This document shows, one piece after another, positions 1 to 15,000 of a DNA stretch of 64,000 nt; the first letter of the stretch is position 1, and each line of letters starts with the position of its first letter. The DNA comes from Candidatus Obscuribacterales bacterium. GTDB lineage: Bacteria > Cyanobacteriota > Vampirovibrionia > Obscuribacterales > Obscuribacteraceae. The position numbers were made by a program, and so were the translations under genes. The stretch is taken from NCBI GenBank assembly GCA_020050835.1, contig JAGVKB010000075.1, positions 1 to 64,000 on the forward strand, given 5' to 3'. The notes beneath the pieces are model-generated. The model saw only the letters and a list, made by a program, of their open reading frames with translations, had not been told where the DNA came from and ran no database searches.

Positions 1-3000
1 AAGAGGAAGTTAGAAAAGAGGAAGTTAAAAAGCCCGAGTCGGAGGAAAAGGCGCCGAACTATAAGCATGAGGCGAAGTTAGATAAAGCTGGTAAGCCACA
101 GGAGGTCGATCTGGGTTCCGGTCATGGGAAGTTGATCAAAACCGAAAAAGGTTGGGTGCATCAAGATGAGAAGGGCAATCAGACCAAGCCGGAGAAAGAC
201 GCTGACGGCAAGATCAAACCAGTACAAATCGACGGTTTCGATCCTAATGTAATGAAGATGAGCGAGAGTGGAGTCATCAAAGGTGACTTCGACAAACTCG
301 ACGACGGGACTATCAGGTACGACAACAAAGAAGGCTTGATGGAGTACCACAAGCAGGATGGTACCAAAGAGATTCGTAATTTCAACGACTATTCTCGCGA
401 GACCTTTGACGATCAAGGAAAATCTCAGGGCCGGACATATTGGGATGGCTACGATTGGAGGGAAGCAGCTAAGGGACCGGATGGAAAGGATCTGGTCTCA
501 ACCGATCAGAAGACCGGAGTTGCCACGGTTCAATTCACTCATAAGGATGGTCGTCCCGATAGCATCGAGCGTGATCCAAAGAATAATTCATTGGATGTTA
601 AGTTTGCAGGCGGAACGTCATATCATGCCAATTGGAATGAGCGAAAACAAGTGTTCGATAACGGACACGGGCAGAAGACCACTCTATACCAAGATGGTGA
701 GGGGCAGTGGCGACAAGCCGCGAGAAAACCGGACGGCAGCGATTGGGTAGAAAGCAGAAATGGTCGAAACATTGTTCGCTTTGCTCCCGAATCAGACAAG
801 GATCTAGATGACATTCGGCAGGGCAGGCGTGCAGCCGCCGCTGTCATCAATCCCGAGAACGGTGACATAACTTCTGTATATGCCAGCGGTAAAGAAGTCT
901 CTTCCAACAAGGATGGCGAAGTCACTGGAGTTCGCAGCTCAAATGGAGCAAGAACCAAGGTGGAGGATGGCAAGATCACATTGCCTGATGGAAGAGTTCT
1001 ATCCCGGGAAGAAGTAGCGCCGCAGATGAAGCTGGATGCCAAACCGGAAGAAAAGAAGGAAGCCGACAAGGACAAACCAGACAAGGACAAACCAGACAAG
1101 GACAAACCGGACAAGGAGAAACCGGAAGACAAAGGTCCGAAGCCGGCGCCTAAGGACGATTCGGCTTCTGAAAGTAAGAATGAGCGGTGGTCTCTACTGG
1201 ACCCGAAGACCGGCAAAAAGATTGAAGTTGCCGGAAAGCCGACTCTCGGTAAAGACGGAGATGTAGATTTTAAAGAGAAGGACGGTACTAAGCACCTCAT
1301 TGATGGCACCGGTCGAGAAGTCCGGGAAAAGGATGGAAAGCCGGTTGGAATCACCGAAGCCAACGGCAACGACTGGAAAGTAGAGCCTACAAAGAAGGAG
1401 GGCGTATACAAGTACTCGCTTCAAGGCGAACATAAAATAGATCCGATCGTGGGAAAGGCAGAACTAAAGCCCGATGGATCAGTTGCTATTCGTGACGAAA
1501 AGACCGGTGAAGCTACGAAGGTGGGTTCCGATGGATCTATCACTGTTCATGTCAAGCATGGTGATAAAGACCTTCTCAAGTATTCCAAAGGGCACAAGCT
1601 TGATGGCACCAGCGAGGAGAAGTATTTTCATCGCGATGATTCCGGAAAGCTGACCCATGTTTCTTCAGATCCGGACGGGAAGAAGCTTACGGACAAGGTC
1701 GATCCGAAGGATGAAAAGCTGAAGCAATTCAACTCTGCGGACAAATCCTTCGGTTCACCCACTGACTACAACGAGACGGACGGATCGTATTCAGTAGCTA
1801 AGTTGCAAAGTAACCAGATAACGGGTTTCACGCACAGAAGATTAAATGGGGTCGAGGTTGATACTAAGGTCGGCGCCGAGGGGAAAGAAGTGTTTCTCGA
1901 GGCGAGGCAGAGAAACGCAGACAAGTCAGTCTCGACTATCAAAGTGGATGATGTTGGTGTCGAAAGAGAAGTAAAGCGTGAGTTGCCGGACAAGACTTCA
2001 TTGGAATGGGATTTGAAAGGTAGGCTCGCTGCGACTACCGACATCGATGGAAATCGCAGAAGGTTCTCGCGTAAGGATGATGGACAAACGGAAGTTTGGC
2101 TTCAAAAGAAGGGCGAGAAGATCGAAAAGCTTGTCGAGGCAACCGACCCATCTGAGAAGCCGAATGCTGCTGGACAACGGACTCTCCGAGAGTTAGTTGA
2201 ATCGAAGGATGGAAAGACTAAGCACGGCAGTCCCGTTAGTTATACCGAAAATGGTGCGCGAATATCTAGGGTTGGGACCGATGAAGGCGTCTCAGGCGCT
2301 ACTAGAATAGAGCAACTAAATGGTCGACAACAAATCTTGGTAGGCGGTGAGCTCCTTTCAGATCATAATCCCAAGCAATTCGAAAAGGAATCGAAAACAC
2401 GGATCGATATTGCAAAGAAAGATTGGGACAGCCCAGTTAGGGACCACTCCGATTTCGATCGCCGAGCAGCTGACGCAAAGTTCGTCTTTCTCAGTCGTCA
2501 TTCTTCGGAAGAGGATCGTCGAAAGGCGCTTGGTGCATTGGAGCAGCTTCGTGCAAGTAAGTTTGGCAAGGAGGACAAAAATCTACAGAAGACTATTGAA
2601 GATTTTCGGGATCTTAGCGCTGTCGATAAGGCAATTAAGGACGGCGAGAAGAGCGGTTCGGCTGGGTCCACTGTCAAAGAGTTGCAGCAACTCTCTAAGG
2701 GCGAAAGTAAGGCGGCAAGAGACCTTTTGCAAGCCATTTCAATTACAACAGGTAAAGACGATGGTAAGGCAGGGAAGGAAGGAGGAAAGCAGCCAAAGGA
2801 ATCAGATGCTCAGAAAGCACCCGCAGAAACGAAGCCAACTCAGCAATACCCCAAGGACACAATTGACAAACTCAGAAGCGCTCTCGAGCAGAAAGTAAGC
2901 GGTCAGAGGGTTGCTGAAGCAACCGCAGGATTGAGCTCAAACTCATCACAGGAGGAACTTGCGCGCGCGCGGACCAAACTCATGTCCGAAGCCTCTCACG

Positions 3001-6000
3001 GCAACGAACAGGCTAAAAATCTTGCTCTCGGGATAGATGCGATGATTCAAAAAGAATCACTTGCAAGAATTCCCGATGTCGCGCCAAGTGTGGAAAAAGC
3101 TCCAGATGGAACTATCAAGCCGATTGTAAAAGGAGACGTTGTAACTACTATCAACTACGATGGCGACAAGAATCCGGTCGGCTTCACTATAAAGAAGGGA
3201 GATAAGCTTCTATCCGAACATAAGAAGGCAGACGGTCCCTTTAAGCTCAATGAGCGGTCAGGTGAGATTACAGTCGTAAGAGAATCTGGCACACCAGGCA
3301 CCTTGTCGAGAACAGAGCAGGTTTTCTGTCCAGACGGTAGCCGGCAACTTAATGAGTACGGTGCCAATGGCATGAGGACACAACAGACTCTTAATGGTTG
3401 GAATGAAGCAGGAGAAAGCAAAACATCGGTTGTTAGGTACTCCTATCGCACGGAAGACGGTAGTTCAGCTCTGAATGCCGGACAAGTTAAATCAGTTGTA
3501 GCTACCCAGGCCAACGAGAGTGGTAAAGCAACGAAAATTCAGCATTTTGACAGTGCCGCAGCGGTTGAGGCAAACCGACCTGTAGTAGTTGAAAACATAG
3601 ATTACGAAAAGAACACGAAGGGAGAAACTGAAACCCATACATTTACAAGCCACGTAAATCCCAAGCAACCGGAGGAATTTGGAAAGGTCGAAATAACCAG
3701 AACGACTGATGCTAAGACCGGGCTGGTAAGCGGAACAGAAGTAAGTAGCAGCTTTACCGTCAAGGGAGTAAAAACATCTCAACTGGCAAAATTTGATGCT
3801 CAGGGCAAGGCTATTGAGTTGACACGTCAGGTCGGTGATCAGCAATTCGAATTCTCGTTGAACGACGGCAAAGTAGCCGGAGTGACTTTAAATGGAAAGC
3901 CGATGGAGAAGGGTAAAGAAGAGCAGGCGGAGTTGCTGCGAGGACAAGAAGCGCTAGAAAACCTGAAGGCAAAGCATGACGTCCGATCCAACTTGGACGC
4001 TGCGCACAGAGATTTCTTGAAACCTGGCACAACTGGCGAAGAGCGCGCTCAGTCTCTCGAAAAGTTGAAACTGGCTGCAGAAAGCGCAACTGGCAAGGAC
4101 AGGCAGCGGCTTCAACGATTGGTCGGCTCTTACGAGGCCCTCAATACTGCGCAGGATTTGCAAGCAGTAACGAAGAAACCTGTGCATGCACTAAGTCCGG
4201 AAGAAAAAATTGAACGCGCAAAGAAAGCTGCAATTTCATTGGAGAGCTTGCAGCGGCAGTCAGAACAGGAGCCGGAGAAGTCTAAGTTCTATGAAAGAAG
4301 TAAGCAGTCAGCTGAACTGCTTAAGCCATTTGGTGCAGACAGTCAAGCGGTCGCTGAAAAGACAAATGACTTGGTCGCGCGGTTGCGCAGTGATAAGGAA
4401 GAGGTTCGGCAGGGCGCTATGGATGAGTTGGAGAAACTCAATCCAGACCTCAGTACGGGCATTGAAAAGTCTAGAAGTGAGGCAAACCTCAAGCGCATAG
4501 CTGGTCAATTGGGGACGGAAGCTACGCGAGCTGACTTTTCGCAGGCGCAAGTAGATCTGGAAAAGGAGGCTGCTGCAGGTAACAAGAATGCTCAGCGCAT
4601 GCTCGATTGGACAACTGCAATGAAGGAGACTGTCTCCGAGAGAGACAAGCCCAAAGAGCTGTCGGCGGACGTTAAGGTGGAAGCCGATGATCTCGGACGC
4701 GTAAGGAGGATTTCCAAGGGGGGAGTGACAACGGAGATTGGTTACAGTGGAGATGGCACGGCTCCAACTTCGGTCGCACTGGTCGATAAGTATGGAAAAC
4801 GTCTGCCACTGCAGGCATCTGACGGCAGGATTTCTGTTAACAAGCAGACCGGAGAGGTGACCATAACTGAACGAACTGGGAAGCCGACTGGTTTGGGGCG
4901 CACGGAGACGCGCATCGCTCCTGGTGGCAGGATCGAACGCAACGAACACAGTGATTCTGGACTACGTACCAGGCAAACACTTACAGAGACGACAGTCGAT
5001 GATGCTAGTAAGAAATCTTCGCAAAAGACATCTACATCGGTGTATCAATATTACGGAACGGATCAAAGACCTACCACAAATCCCAAAGAAGTGTCTGCGG
5101 CGACTGCCATTACTTCAGATGGGCAAGGAAGCAAAATCAAGCGGTTTGGCAGTCTTTCGGACTTGGAGTTCGACCGGCCTAGTGTCACAGTATCCAAGGA
5201 CAAGACCTCCACCGGGAAGCAATCATCGGAGACCTTCACAACGAGTCAGAAAGTCGATCCGGGTAAACCACCAACGGTGTCACAGTTTCAAAAGAGTACC
5301 AATAAAGAGACTGGTGAAAGAAAGATTACGCAGACTGATGAAAAGACGAAGTCAGAGTTAGTCATTTCGGTTGATGCCCAAGGGAAAGTCAATGCGCTAT
5401 CCAGAAAGGTCGGCGACGATAAAGTCGAGTACGAACTAAAGGACGGAAAAGTAGATGCGGTGGTTAAGAATGGCAAACGCATGACGGAATTTGAGAAGGA
5501 TAAATCATCCGACGAGTTTCAAAGACTAAGGAAGGAGGGCGAGCAGCTCTTGGAAGTAGCTAAGAGGGATGGTTTAACTAAGCCTTACAAGGAAGAGTTG
5601 TTGGGCAAGGTCTTTGACAGAACTACGTCCAAGCCGGATCGAGCGCAAGCTTATAAGGACCTCGAAACATTCTACAAGTCTGGGACGGACGGTAAGAGTG
5701 TGAAACGAAATTCTGACAATAGCATCACTATGACCGATAGCGATGGTTCTTTGACTTTAAACAAGGACCACAGCTCATTGCAGCGCAGTGCAAAAGGGGC
5801 AGTGGTCGCCACCGTGAATGCTGCTGGTGGAGTGACTAGCTACGAGCCTGCCGACCGAGGACCAGCAGATCAGCCCAGGAAAGTGACCTTACCGAGCGGA
5901 AAGGTCTGGGAAAGTGATAAGGGCTCCTGGAAAGATCCGGTGACTGGCGAGCGAATGAAGGGAGTGTGGCAGTTAGAGAATAATGGAGATTTGACACTGC

Positions 6001-9000
6001 GCTCAGGCTCCGAAAAGAACAAAGAGTCCATGACGATGAAATTGGATGGGTCAAGAGTCTTTCGAGATGCTGACGGGCTGGTCAGTCAAGTCGTAGACAA
6101 GGAAAGCAAGGTTACCCAATTTCAGTACGACAAACAAGATAAGGGAATGCCACTAGTCAGCATGACCTATCCAGATGGCACTCGCATGAGGAAGTTGAAT
6201 GGCGATGTTTGGACAAAGGAGGGATCGATTGACATATGGAAGGGGACGCGCGAAGTACGGGATGACGGAACTGTAGTCCTGAAGCCAACTGGAGAAGACA
6301 AGGAGATTACTCGCCGAACGGATGGTTGGGAAGTTCATAAGAATACTAAGACTGGGGAGGCGACGATTGAGCGCGATAATCCTAATGGCTCTCATGTAGT
6401 TAAAAATGATAGAGACCAGATTGTGTCTGTTCGCGACGCTAATGGCAATGAGAGAAAGTTCGGTTACGACAAAGCTGGTGAGCTTAACAAAATTGCAGGA
6501 CCGTCGGGAACATGGATTCTTGAGGAAAGCGGTGATTGGAGAAAGGAAGGTACAAACGAAAGGAGAAGTGATCGTCCAGAAGTCTCTGACAACGGAACCT
6601 ATAGAGAGGTTTCTACCGATGGTAAGTGTGAAGTCGTGTACAAGGGAGATGGTTCGGTACTTAAGAACATTGACGGAAAGACCACTGAGATGACGACTGC
6701 CAGAGGGCAGACTTACAAGTTTGGTTACGATCGGGCTGGCAACCTAAGCTCCATTCAGTATCCAAATCAAGATGGAGCAATTTGGAAGACGGATGACGGA
6801 AAGACGTGGAAGCAGTTCGATCGAAATGGCGAGAGCCTGAACGCGATTGAACATGCAGAGATTAGCATCGATGCTGATGGAAATGTCCGTAAGACTAAGC
6901 ATGAAGGCAGCGGTTCAACTACTTTTGAGTTCAAGACGGATGGCTCTGTTTACGATCAGCAGACTGGGCTAACGATGAAGGAAAACAAGGATGGCAGTAG
7001 GGTATATGCGAACGAACTTGGTCAAGTTGCGAAGGTTACGAATAAGGATGGTGTTACCAGTGAGTATGGCTACGACCAGAATGGAATACTCAATCGCATA
7101 AAGAATGAGGAAGGTGATTGGAATTGCGATGATGGGGTGAATTGGTGGAAGTCCGGTTCGGATGGAGCAACTAATTGGAAGCAACACATCTCTGTTCTGA
7201 AGGACGGGACTGAAAAGCGCAGAGAGCCGGGGAGTCAAGCCGAACACTACTTTCGCACTGATGGCAGTGTTGTCGTTCAGGACAACGGTGCTCTGAGAGT
7301 TCATCGAGTGGTGCACGGCAAGGAGGTTGTATCCGAGACTGTCAATGCTAAGGGTGAGCTCATGCGCTTCTCCTATGACAAAGTAAATGGAGTCGTGCAG
7401 CTTTCCGGTGTGGAATATCCAGATGGCGAAAAAATTGAAACCAAGGATGGATTCAATTGGACTGGAAGTAAAAGTGGAAATACATGGCAAGGAGTTGCTA
7501 GAGTCCATTCTGACGGAACATTTCAGACAATAGATGCTGATGGCACGCAACGGACGTTTCCGCTGGATGGCTCTCGAAAAGGAGCTGACGATGCCAGTAA
7601 GAAGCAAGAGCTCGAGGCTGCGGCGCAGCGTCTGGTGGAAGCACTTACATGGAGTTTCTCTAACCGTACTTACAGTGGTCGAAGTCAAGCCATAGACGAA
7701 GTATTGAGTGGAAGATCATCGGCAGAGATTCGTATACTCAAACACCTGTTCGAACAGAAATTTGGCACAGGAAAATCGATGGAACAGGAGTTTAGAGAGC
7801 GACTCATGAGCGGTGCTCAGACGGATAAGGCACTAGAGTACTTGAATCGTGATGATGGTCCGATGTTCGAAGGTATTAAGGCAAATGACGCCGAGCGGAT
7901 ACATCTAGCTCTCACAGAGCGGCAGGAAGTTTTGGGCCGGTCGGTGGAGCAGTGTGAAAAGGACATTCGCCTGACACTGAGCAAGCTAAGTGCTAGTCAA
8001 ATTAAGGACTTGGAAGAAACTTACAAAAACAAGTACGGTAGCAGTATTTGGGACGATATCGAAAAAGGTAAAAATCTGTCTGAGTTTACTAGAGAGTCGG
8101 TCAAGTCGTATCGCAAAGGGTCTGATGTAATTACCTCTGACGAGCGAACAGCGTTGATGGAGAAGGCCTTTGCCACTGGAAACATAGACCATCTAGAAGA
8201 GGCTGCATCGCTGACTACAAGGGAGGGGCGGGAAAAATTCATTGCAGCGAACGGTGGCCTCGAAAATCTGCGAAAGCTAATTTGGAACAAGTACGGTGGT
8301 ACTTTCAGCTCAAGAGATGCAGTGCATGCTCTTGAATCGGTGGTGTTTGGAGAAATTTCCGATGCACAGAAAATCCGAGACTCGAAAGGTTGGTTCCAGA
8401 ATGAGAAGCAAAATGTAGATCAAACATTTCAAGACCTGACCTCTGAAAAACGCGAGATGTACGTGCAGGGAGAGTATCTAGCTCAGGCTGTAGCTCGCGA
8501 TCCGAGTAGGAAATTGAGCGATAAGGAGAAGGAGGCGTTGACGCTGTACAGAAATATGGCGTCTGCGGTCGATACGTCCCACTCGGATCTGAATCCATGG
8601 AAACGGCAGGAAAGGGCAATTCTTAGGGATGGGTTGGAGGTTCCGGGCGGTGGGTTGCTGACGGCTCTGCACCAACATGGCGGTGAATTTTGGGCTGGTC
8701 GACGGTCAGATGTTGTAAATACGGTTCATGACATGAGCCGACCGCAGTGGGATGCGCTATTGAACGATCCTTCCTACTTGGGCAAAATGAATTCATCAGA
8801 TCTCGAATGGAGACTTAAAGACGAAAACTACAAAGCTGCGATGGATGTAGTCAAAGCAAAACTTGATTTCAAGAAGAAGCTTGATTCAATGGATTTGAGC
8901 GAATTACGCAAGTTGCCGCAGTTTGCCGGTATGGCTGAAAGGGATCTATCAGGTAAGTATTTAAAAGGCAGAGACCTGGATCGGCGGTTGAGAGGTGGCG

Positions 9001-12000
9001 AAGACGTATCCAAGAACTTGATGGATAAACATGACCAAGCTGATAAGCAGACGGGTGCTTCATCCGACAGTCCACTTCATCCATTTAAGCTGCAGCAATT
9101 GGAAGGTCAACTGCGCAAAAAACTTCAAAGTGAAGATGTAGATGAACAAGAAAAAGCGAAGGAAGCCATAGAAGCACTGGAGTTCTACCGTAAGGAATCG
9201 TATGAAGCCGTCAAGGAAGGTGCTCGTCGTCCAGTTAATGACTTGTTAATGGACGCAGCGGGAGACCCGAAAGCGGGTGTTGATGCCGTTGTCAAAATGA
9301 CTCCTGAGGAAAGGCAAAGAGTACGTGACGATGCCGAGTTCCGTCGCGCCATTCAAGAGCGGGCGTCTGCAACGCTCGGCAAGGACTCGGCAGGCTACAA
9401 GGTAGTTGAAGGCATACTAAGGCAGATCCAAGATAGCAAAGAGAACACTGCTCCGAAAATGGATGTTCTCGACAAACTTCGAATGATGTCATACGAGCAA
9501 GATAAAAATTGGGACAAAACAGCCATAACACCGGAAGCATTTCGAGAGATTGAGAAGTCATTTCGTGATGATCCCTCTGTGCGCGAAAAGTTATTGTCAG
9601 ACAAGCAATATGCTGCGGAATTCGAGTCAGCTGCTCGAAAGGTGATGAGGTCTAAGGATTGGATCGGTTCTCATCCATATGACGAGTTTGTTAGGCCTTT
9701 AATTCAGAACGGAAGACTTAGTGGTCAGGAGTTAGCATCGCTTTATCGAGGTAATGATGAAGGATTACTGCAGCACCTGATGGTCTTAGACCCACAAAGG
9801 TTGAATGAGTTGGCTTCTAATCCGGGCGAGAAGTCTGCAGTGCTGTCAAAGCTAGAGCTAAGCGGCGCGAAAGTTGCCGAACAGCTGCTCAGTCAAGGTA
9901 GTGAGCTTGCAGGAAAAAAGGATAAGTTCATTGGGACTTTTGGAAACGACAGCGGGAGCGTAGAACGAATCATCAGGCAGGGTGGTCCGAAGTCAAACAA
10001 CGACACGAAATTTCTGGATGGGCTTTCGACCAATCAAAAGAAAGAACTCGACGCATTGACCGCACAGTGGAAACAAGGACCTGCATCCGAGGCGGATAAA
10101 CTGCGAATGTACGTGCTTGGTGTGGGTGTAAAGGCCGACGAAGTAAAGAAAATTCTCGGCGAAATGAAACTCGATGAGAAGCGCGCGATGCTAGGAGAGT
10201 ATGCTCGCAAATACGGGATGGACTTAAAGAGTGATCTACTGCAAAAGACATCTGGCGCTGAGCGCACGCAGATGGAGTATCTCGTCCGTACGCACAAAAT
10301 GACTGAGGGTGCAAGATTTAACGCTGCGCTCGACAAATCGACAGCCAGTGATGGCGGCTGGGGCACTTATGCAATGCGCATGACAGGTTCAGCAAGCGGT
10401 TCTCTTACAGATATGCGGCAAGACCTGGCGGATCTGCACAAGGTGTTGATGCGCGCAAACTCTGGCGGCAACATAGTTGACGAAAAGGAGTTCAAAAGGT
10501 TAGAGGAAGGGTTTAAGGATGGCGTTGCTAACTTTCAACAAGCGAAGGAAGATTTTGCCAGCAGCGCGGTATCAGCTACGATAGCTGTAGCAGCAACAGT
10601 TGCAGCACCGTTGACCGGAGGCGCGTCGCTAGTTCCGATACTTGCTGCAGCTGGAGCAGGGGCGGCATTGAAAGTTGGTGTGCATGCTGCGATTGAAGGT
10701 GCTGACTTTCAGTGGACATTTGGTAACTTGGCTTACAAGAGTGCAAGTGGAGTTATTGAAGGTGGGACATCCGTCATCGGCCCTGGGCATCTTGGTGCGG
10801 CAATGGGATTAGGAAAACGTGCAGCGCAAGAGGCTGCTGAGTTGGCGGCTCGCGAAGTGTTGGTAGCTACGGGAGCGGCTCTGACAGCGGAAGGAAAGCA
10901 GCTGCTAGTGAACGGAGTTAAGAAGCTTGTTGGGAGCTCTTTGGCGGAAGGCGCAGAACAAGTAGCGGCTAAGGAGTTGCAATCTCTTGCCAAGCAGGCA
11001 TTGAAGCGTTCACTTACAAATCTGAGTGAGGAGGCGGCGGAAAACCTGGCGAAAACTCTTGCTAGATCTATGGAACGCAATCTAGAGCAGGGATTGGCAA
11101 GAGAGGCAAAGCGCTACTTGACGAGGATTGTTGTAGCAACCGCAGACGTCGGAATTGAGTCAGCATCATCAGTCGCTGAAACCTTGTTGGATCAAGTTGC
11201 GACTGGAAAGTATAACATTAATGAGTTAATTCTATCAGCCAGGGAAGGAGGATTAGGTGCCGTTTTCGGCAATGTTAGCGGACAAGCATTTGGAAGTCTG
11301 GGGCACGCGATGGGGCGTCAACATTCTAGTATCGTCGCCCAATTTTCATACGCTAGTTTTGAGAACATCGGTAGTCAGGTAGTCGGAGATCTGGGAACTC
11401 AACTGGTCACTACCGGAAAAGTTGACATTGGTCAGTTGTTGCAGACCGCTGTTCAGTCAACGGTAGCTAGTAGCCCTGGCAGTCATGAGAAGCATTCGCA
11501 TCCATCTGATCGTCCGCATCATCCCAATGGACCATATCCACCAGGTGGAGCGCATCCGCCGACGCCGAATTCTGGGGTGCCACGAGTGGAGGTGCCGCGG
11601 GCAGCGGCAGTGGAGTCTCAGCCGAAGCAGGCATTGCCACCAAGTGGAGCGCCGGCAGCGGCAGCGGAGTCTCAGCCGAAGCAAGCTGTGCCACCAAGTG
11701 GAGCGCAGCCACCGGCAGCGGAGTCTCAGCCGAAGCAGGCTGTGCCACCAAGTGGAGCGCCGGCAGCGGCAGTGGAGTCTCAGCCGAAGCAAGCTGTGCC
11801 ACCAAGTGGAGCGCAGCCAGCGGCAGCGGAGTCTCAGCCGAAGCAGGCATTGCCACCAAGTGGAGCGCAGCCAGCGGCAGTGGAGTCTCAGCCGAAGCAG
11901 GCATTGCCACCAAGTGGAGCGCCGCCACCGGTAGCGGAGTCTCAGCCGAAGCAAGCTTTGCCACCAAGTGGAGTGCAGCCACCGGTAGCGGAGTCTCCGC

Positions 12001-15000
12001 CGAAGCAGGCATTGCCACCAAGTGGAGTGCAGCCACCGGTAGCGGAGTCTCCGCCGAAGCAAGCTTTGCCACCAAGTGGAGCGCAGCCACCGGCAGCGGA
12101 GTCTCAGCCGAAGCAGGTATTGCCACCAAGTGGAGCGCAGCCACCGGCAGTGGAGTCTCAGCCGAAGCAGGTATTGCCACCAAGTGGAGCGCCGGCAGCG
12201 GCAGTGGAGTCTCAGCCGAAGCAAGCTTTGCCACCAAGTGGAGCGCAGCCACCGGTAGCGGAGTCTCAGCCGAAGCAGGTATTGCCACCAAGTGGAGCGC
12301 AGCCACCGGCAGTGGAGTCTCAGCCGAAGCAGGCATTGTCCCCAAGTGGAGCGCCGGCAGCGGCAGTGGAGTCTCAGCCGAAGCAAGCTTTGCCACCAAG
12401 TGGAGCGCCGGCAGCGGCAGCGGAGTCCCAGCCGAAGCAAGCTTTGCCACCAAGTGGAGTGCAGCCACCGGTAGCGGAGTCTCAGCCGAAGCAAGCTTTG
12501 CCACCAAGTGGAGCGCCGGCAGCGGCAGCGGAGTCCCAGCAAAAGCAGGCATTGCCACCAAGTGGAGCGCAGCCACCGGCAGCCGAGTCTCAGCCAAAGC
12601 AAGCTGTGCCACCCGCCGGAGCGCCGGCAGCGGAGTCCCAGCCGAAGCAAGCTTTGCCACCAAGTGGAGCGCAGCCACCGGCACCGGAGTCTCAGCCGAA
12701 GCAAGCTGTGCCACCCGTCGGAGCGCCGGCAGCGGAGCCCCAGCAAAAGCAAGCTGCGCCACCAAGTGGAGCGCAGCCACCGGCAGGGGAGGCTCAGCCG
12801 AAGCAGTCATTGCCACCAAGTGGAGCGCAGCCACCGGCAGCGGAGTCCCAGCCGAAGCAGGCTGTGCCACCATCCGGAGCGCCGTCACCGGCAGCGGAGT
12901 CTCAGCCGAAGCAAGCTGTGCCACCCGTCGGAGCGCCGGCAGCGGAGTCCCAGCAAAAGCAGGCTGCGCCACCAAGTGGAGCTTCGCCAGCGGCAGCGGA
13001 GTCTCAGCCGAAGCAAGCTGCGCCATCAGTTGGTGGCTCGCAGCCAATAGAGAGACCAGCTGCTACACCAGTAGCTGCAGTACATCACTTGCCGGCTACT
13101 CCGTCTGTTTCAGAGAGACCTTCGCCTGTGACGCCGGCTCGCAGTGAAACGTTGCGGCGCGACGTCGAGCCCGCATCTACTTCGGCCAATTCAGCTGAGA
13201 AGCTCTTATCTACACTGGGTCGCTCGTCCTCACTCGAGAAGCTTGCCGACCTGCAATTAAAGCAAGTTCAGCAAATGCTGGAAAAATTTGATGCAAGGGC
13301 ATACAAGCAGTCTCGGGAGCAGCTATGGCGGCAGATCGAGACTCTTCCTGCTGACCCTGCTGCTCGCACCGAAGCACTTAAACAAGCCCAAAAGATAGCC
13401 GAAAGTTTGTTGAAAGATTCTCGAGGGTTAATTAATGACGGTGTTGCACAGATCAATAAAGCGATCGAAAAAGATTTGAAACAGTTGCGATCGGAAGCGC
13501 AGTCGCCAAATCAGTCGCGAGTGGAAAAGCTCATTGCCAGAGACGAAGCGCGCATGAAGGAGTTGTCGCGTGACGCAAAGAAACAAGATGCCGATGGAAA
13601 GTTTCTGCCGATTGTTCAAGTAGAACAGCCACTTTCAAGGGGAAGGGATGGAACAGCGCTTTCACAGAACGCACCGTTGGCGCAAGCCACTCCAGCCCCA
13701 CAGGGAGCTGCCAAACCGGCTGATTCCTCTCCAGTTGTGTCCAGTGAAATTTCTTTCGCTCCGCCTAAACCAGGAGCGGGAGACAACGCGGGGAAACGAC
13801 CTTCTGATAGCACCGCTTCGACAACAAATCTAGCTACAACCTCCTCCATGGGGTCTTCGGCCGCTGGTGGACAAAAGTCCGCCACGCTACCGTCGGCAGG
13901 AGTAGCTGGTCAACCAGGATCTTCGACTGTGCCAGATGGTTCTAAGCCAAGCGGCGCTCACCCGGCCGCTCCGGTAGATCCGTCCGGATCTGTGTCATCT
14001 GCAACACAGTCTCATTCCGATCCAATGCTTGCTCACAATTCCACGAGTGATCCGAACCAAGTGCAGGCGTCACAGTCGGTGGTGCCTGCCGGTGGATCTG
14101 TTGATCCCGCTCACTCGAATACCCAGACTCCAGCGCTAGCTGCTCCGTCCCAGGTGTCGCCTGATCCCAATGCCGCTGCATCGGGCACCGGGCACAGCTC
14201 ACGCACTAGCGGGGATGCCGCACCTGTGTTACAGGCGCGGGACGGTGGCGAACTACCTCCCGAGAGGCAGGCGTTACAAGATAAGCGAGAAGCACTTGCC
14301 TCTCAACGCGCGGATCAGCGCAAGCAATTGCGCGAGCTTGATGCAAGGCTTCAGGAACCAGACCTGTCTCTGGATACGAGACGTCAACTTCTGGCTCAAC
14401 AACGAGAGTTACAGCGACAGGAGTCGTTTACATCTCTGCAAATACAAAAGAATGTTCAAAATCATATAGATGCAGTTAAGGCTGAGTTGACCCAGCGCAA
14501 GACTCAAGTTGATGAACAAGTTAAAGCAAGTGAAGACCGGCTTGCACGAAAGAGCAGGGATACTGAGCAAAGGCTAGAGACTTCCGATGACCCGCAGACC
14601 GTCCTGAGGGAGCTGTCAGAAGCTAACGATCAGCACGATTCACTCGAGAAGCGGCTCCGGGAGAACTACAGAGAAGACACGAAGGCGCTTTTGGAAGAAC
14701 ATCGCCTGTTGCAGATAGCACTGGCCAACGAACGAGGCGACATGCCGACTGCCGCGGCTGACTCGAGACTTCGCATACGGGAGGCAGGTGAGGATTTTAC
14801 TGGCGCTCGATTGAACCAACGCGATAACGTTCCTCTCGAAATTACAGGTGATGCCGGAGACAAGCCAGTCAAGATCGATAGCTTCGACGCTCAAGTAGAG
14901 GCGATGCGTGACGATCGAGCGAGAGTAGATGGACTGATGCTATCCAACAGACCGGACGATCCTCATCGTGGTCAACGCTCGCACGATGGAAAAATATTCG

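Noticed and set aside
132-134. TTG as start codon of the giant gene
   Set aside because: The frame is open and coding-like (Lys/Glu/Pro-rich) all the way back to base 3, so the start lies outside the window.
11613-13049. CRISPR-like array
   Set aside because: Units are contiguous coding repeats without unique spacers, in frame with the giant protein.
11457-13050. Long antisense and alternative-frame ORFs (up to 526 codons) in the Pro-rich repeat
   Set aside because: A 54-bp unit without stops in several frames produces long spurious ORFs; their sequences are only repeated low-complexity peptides.
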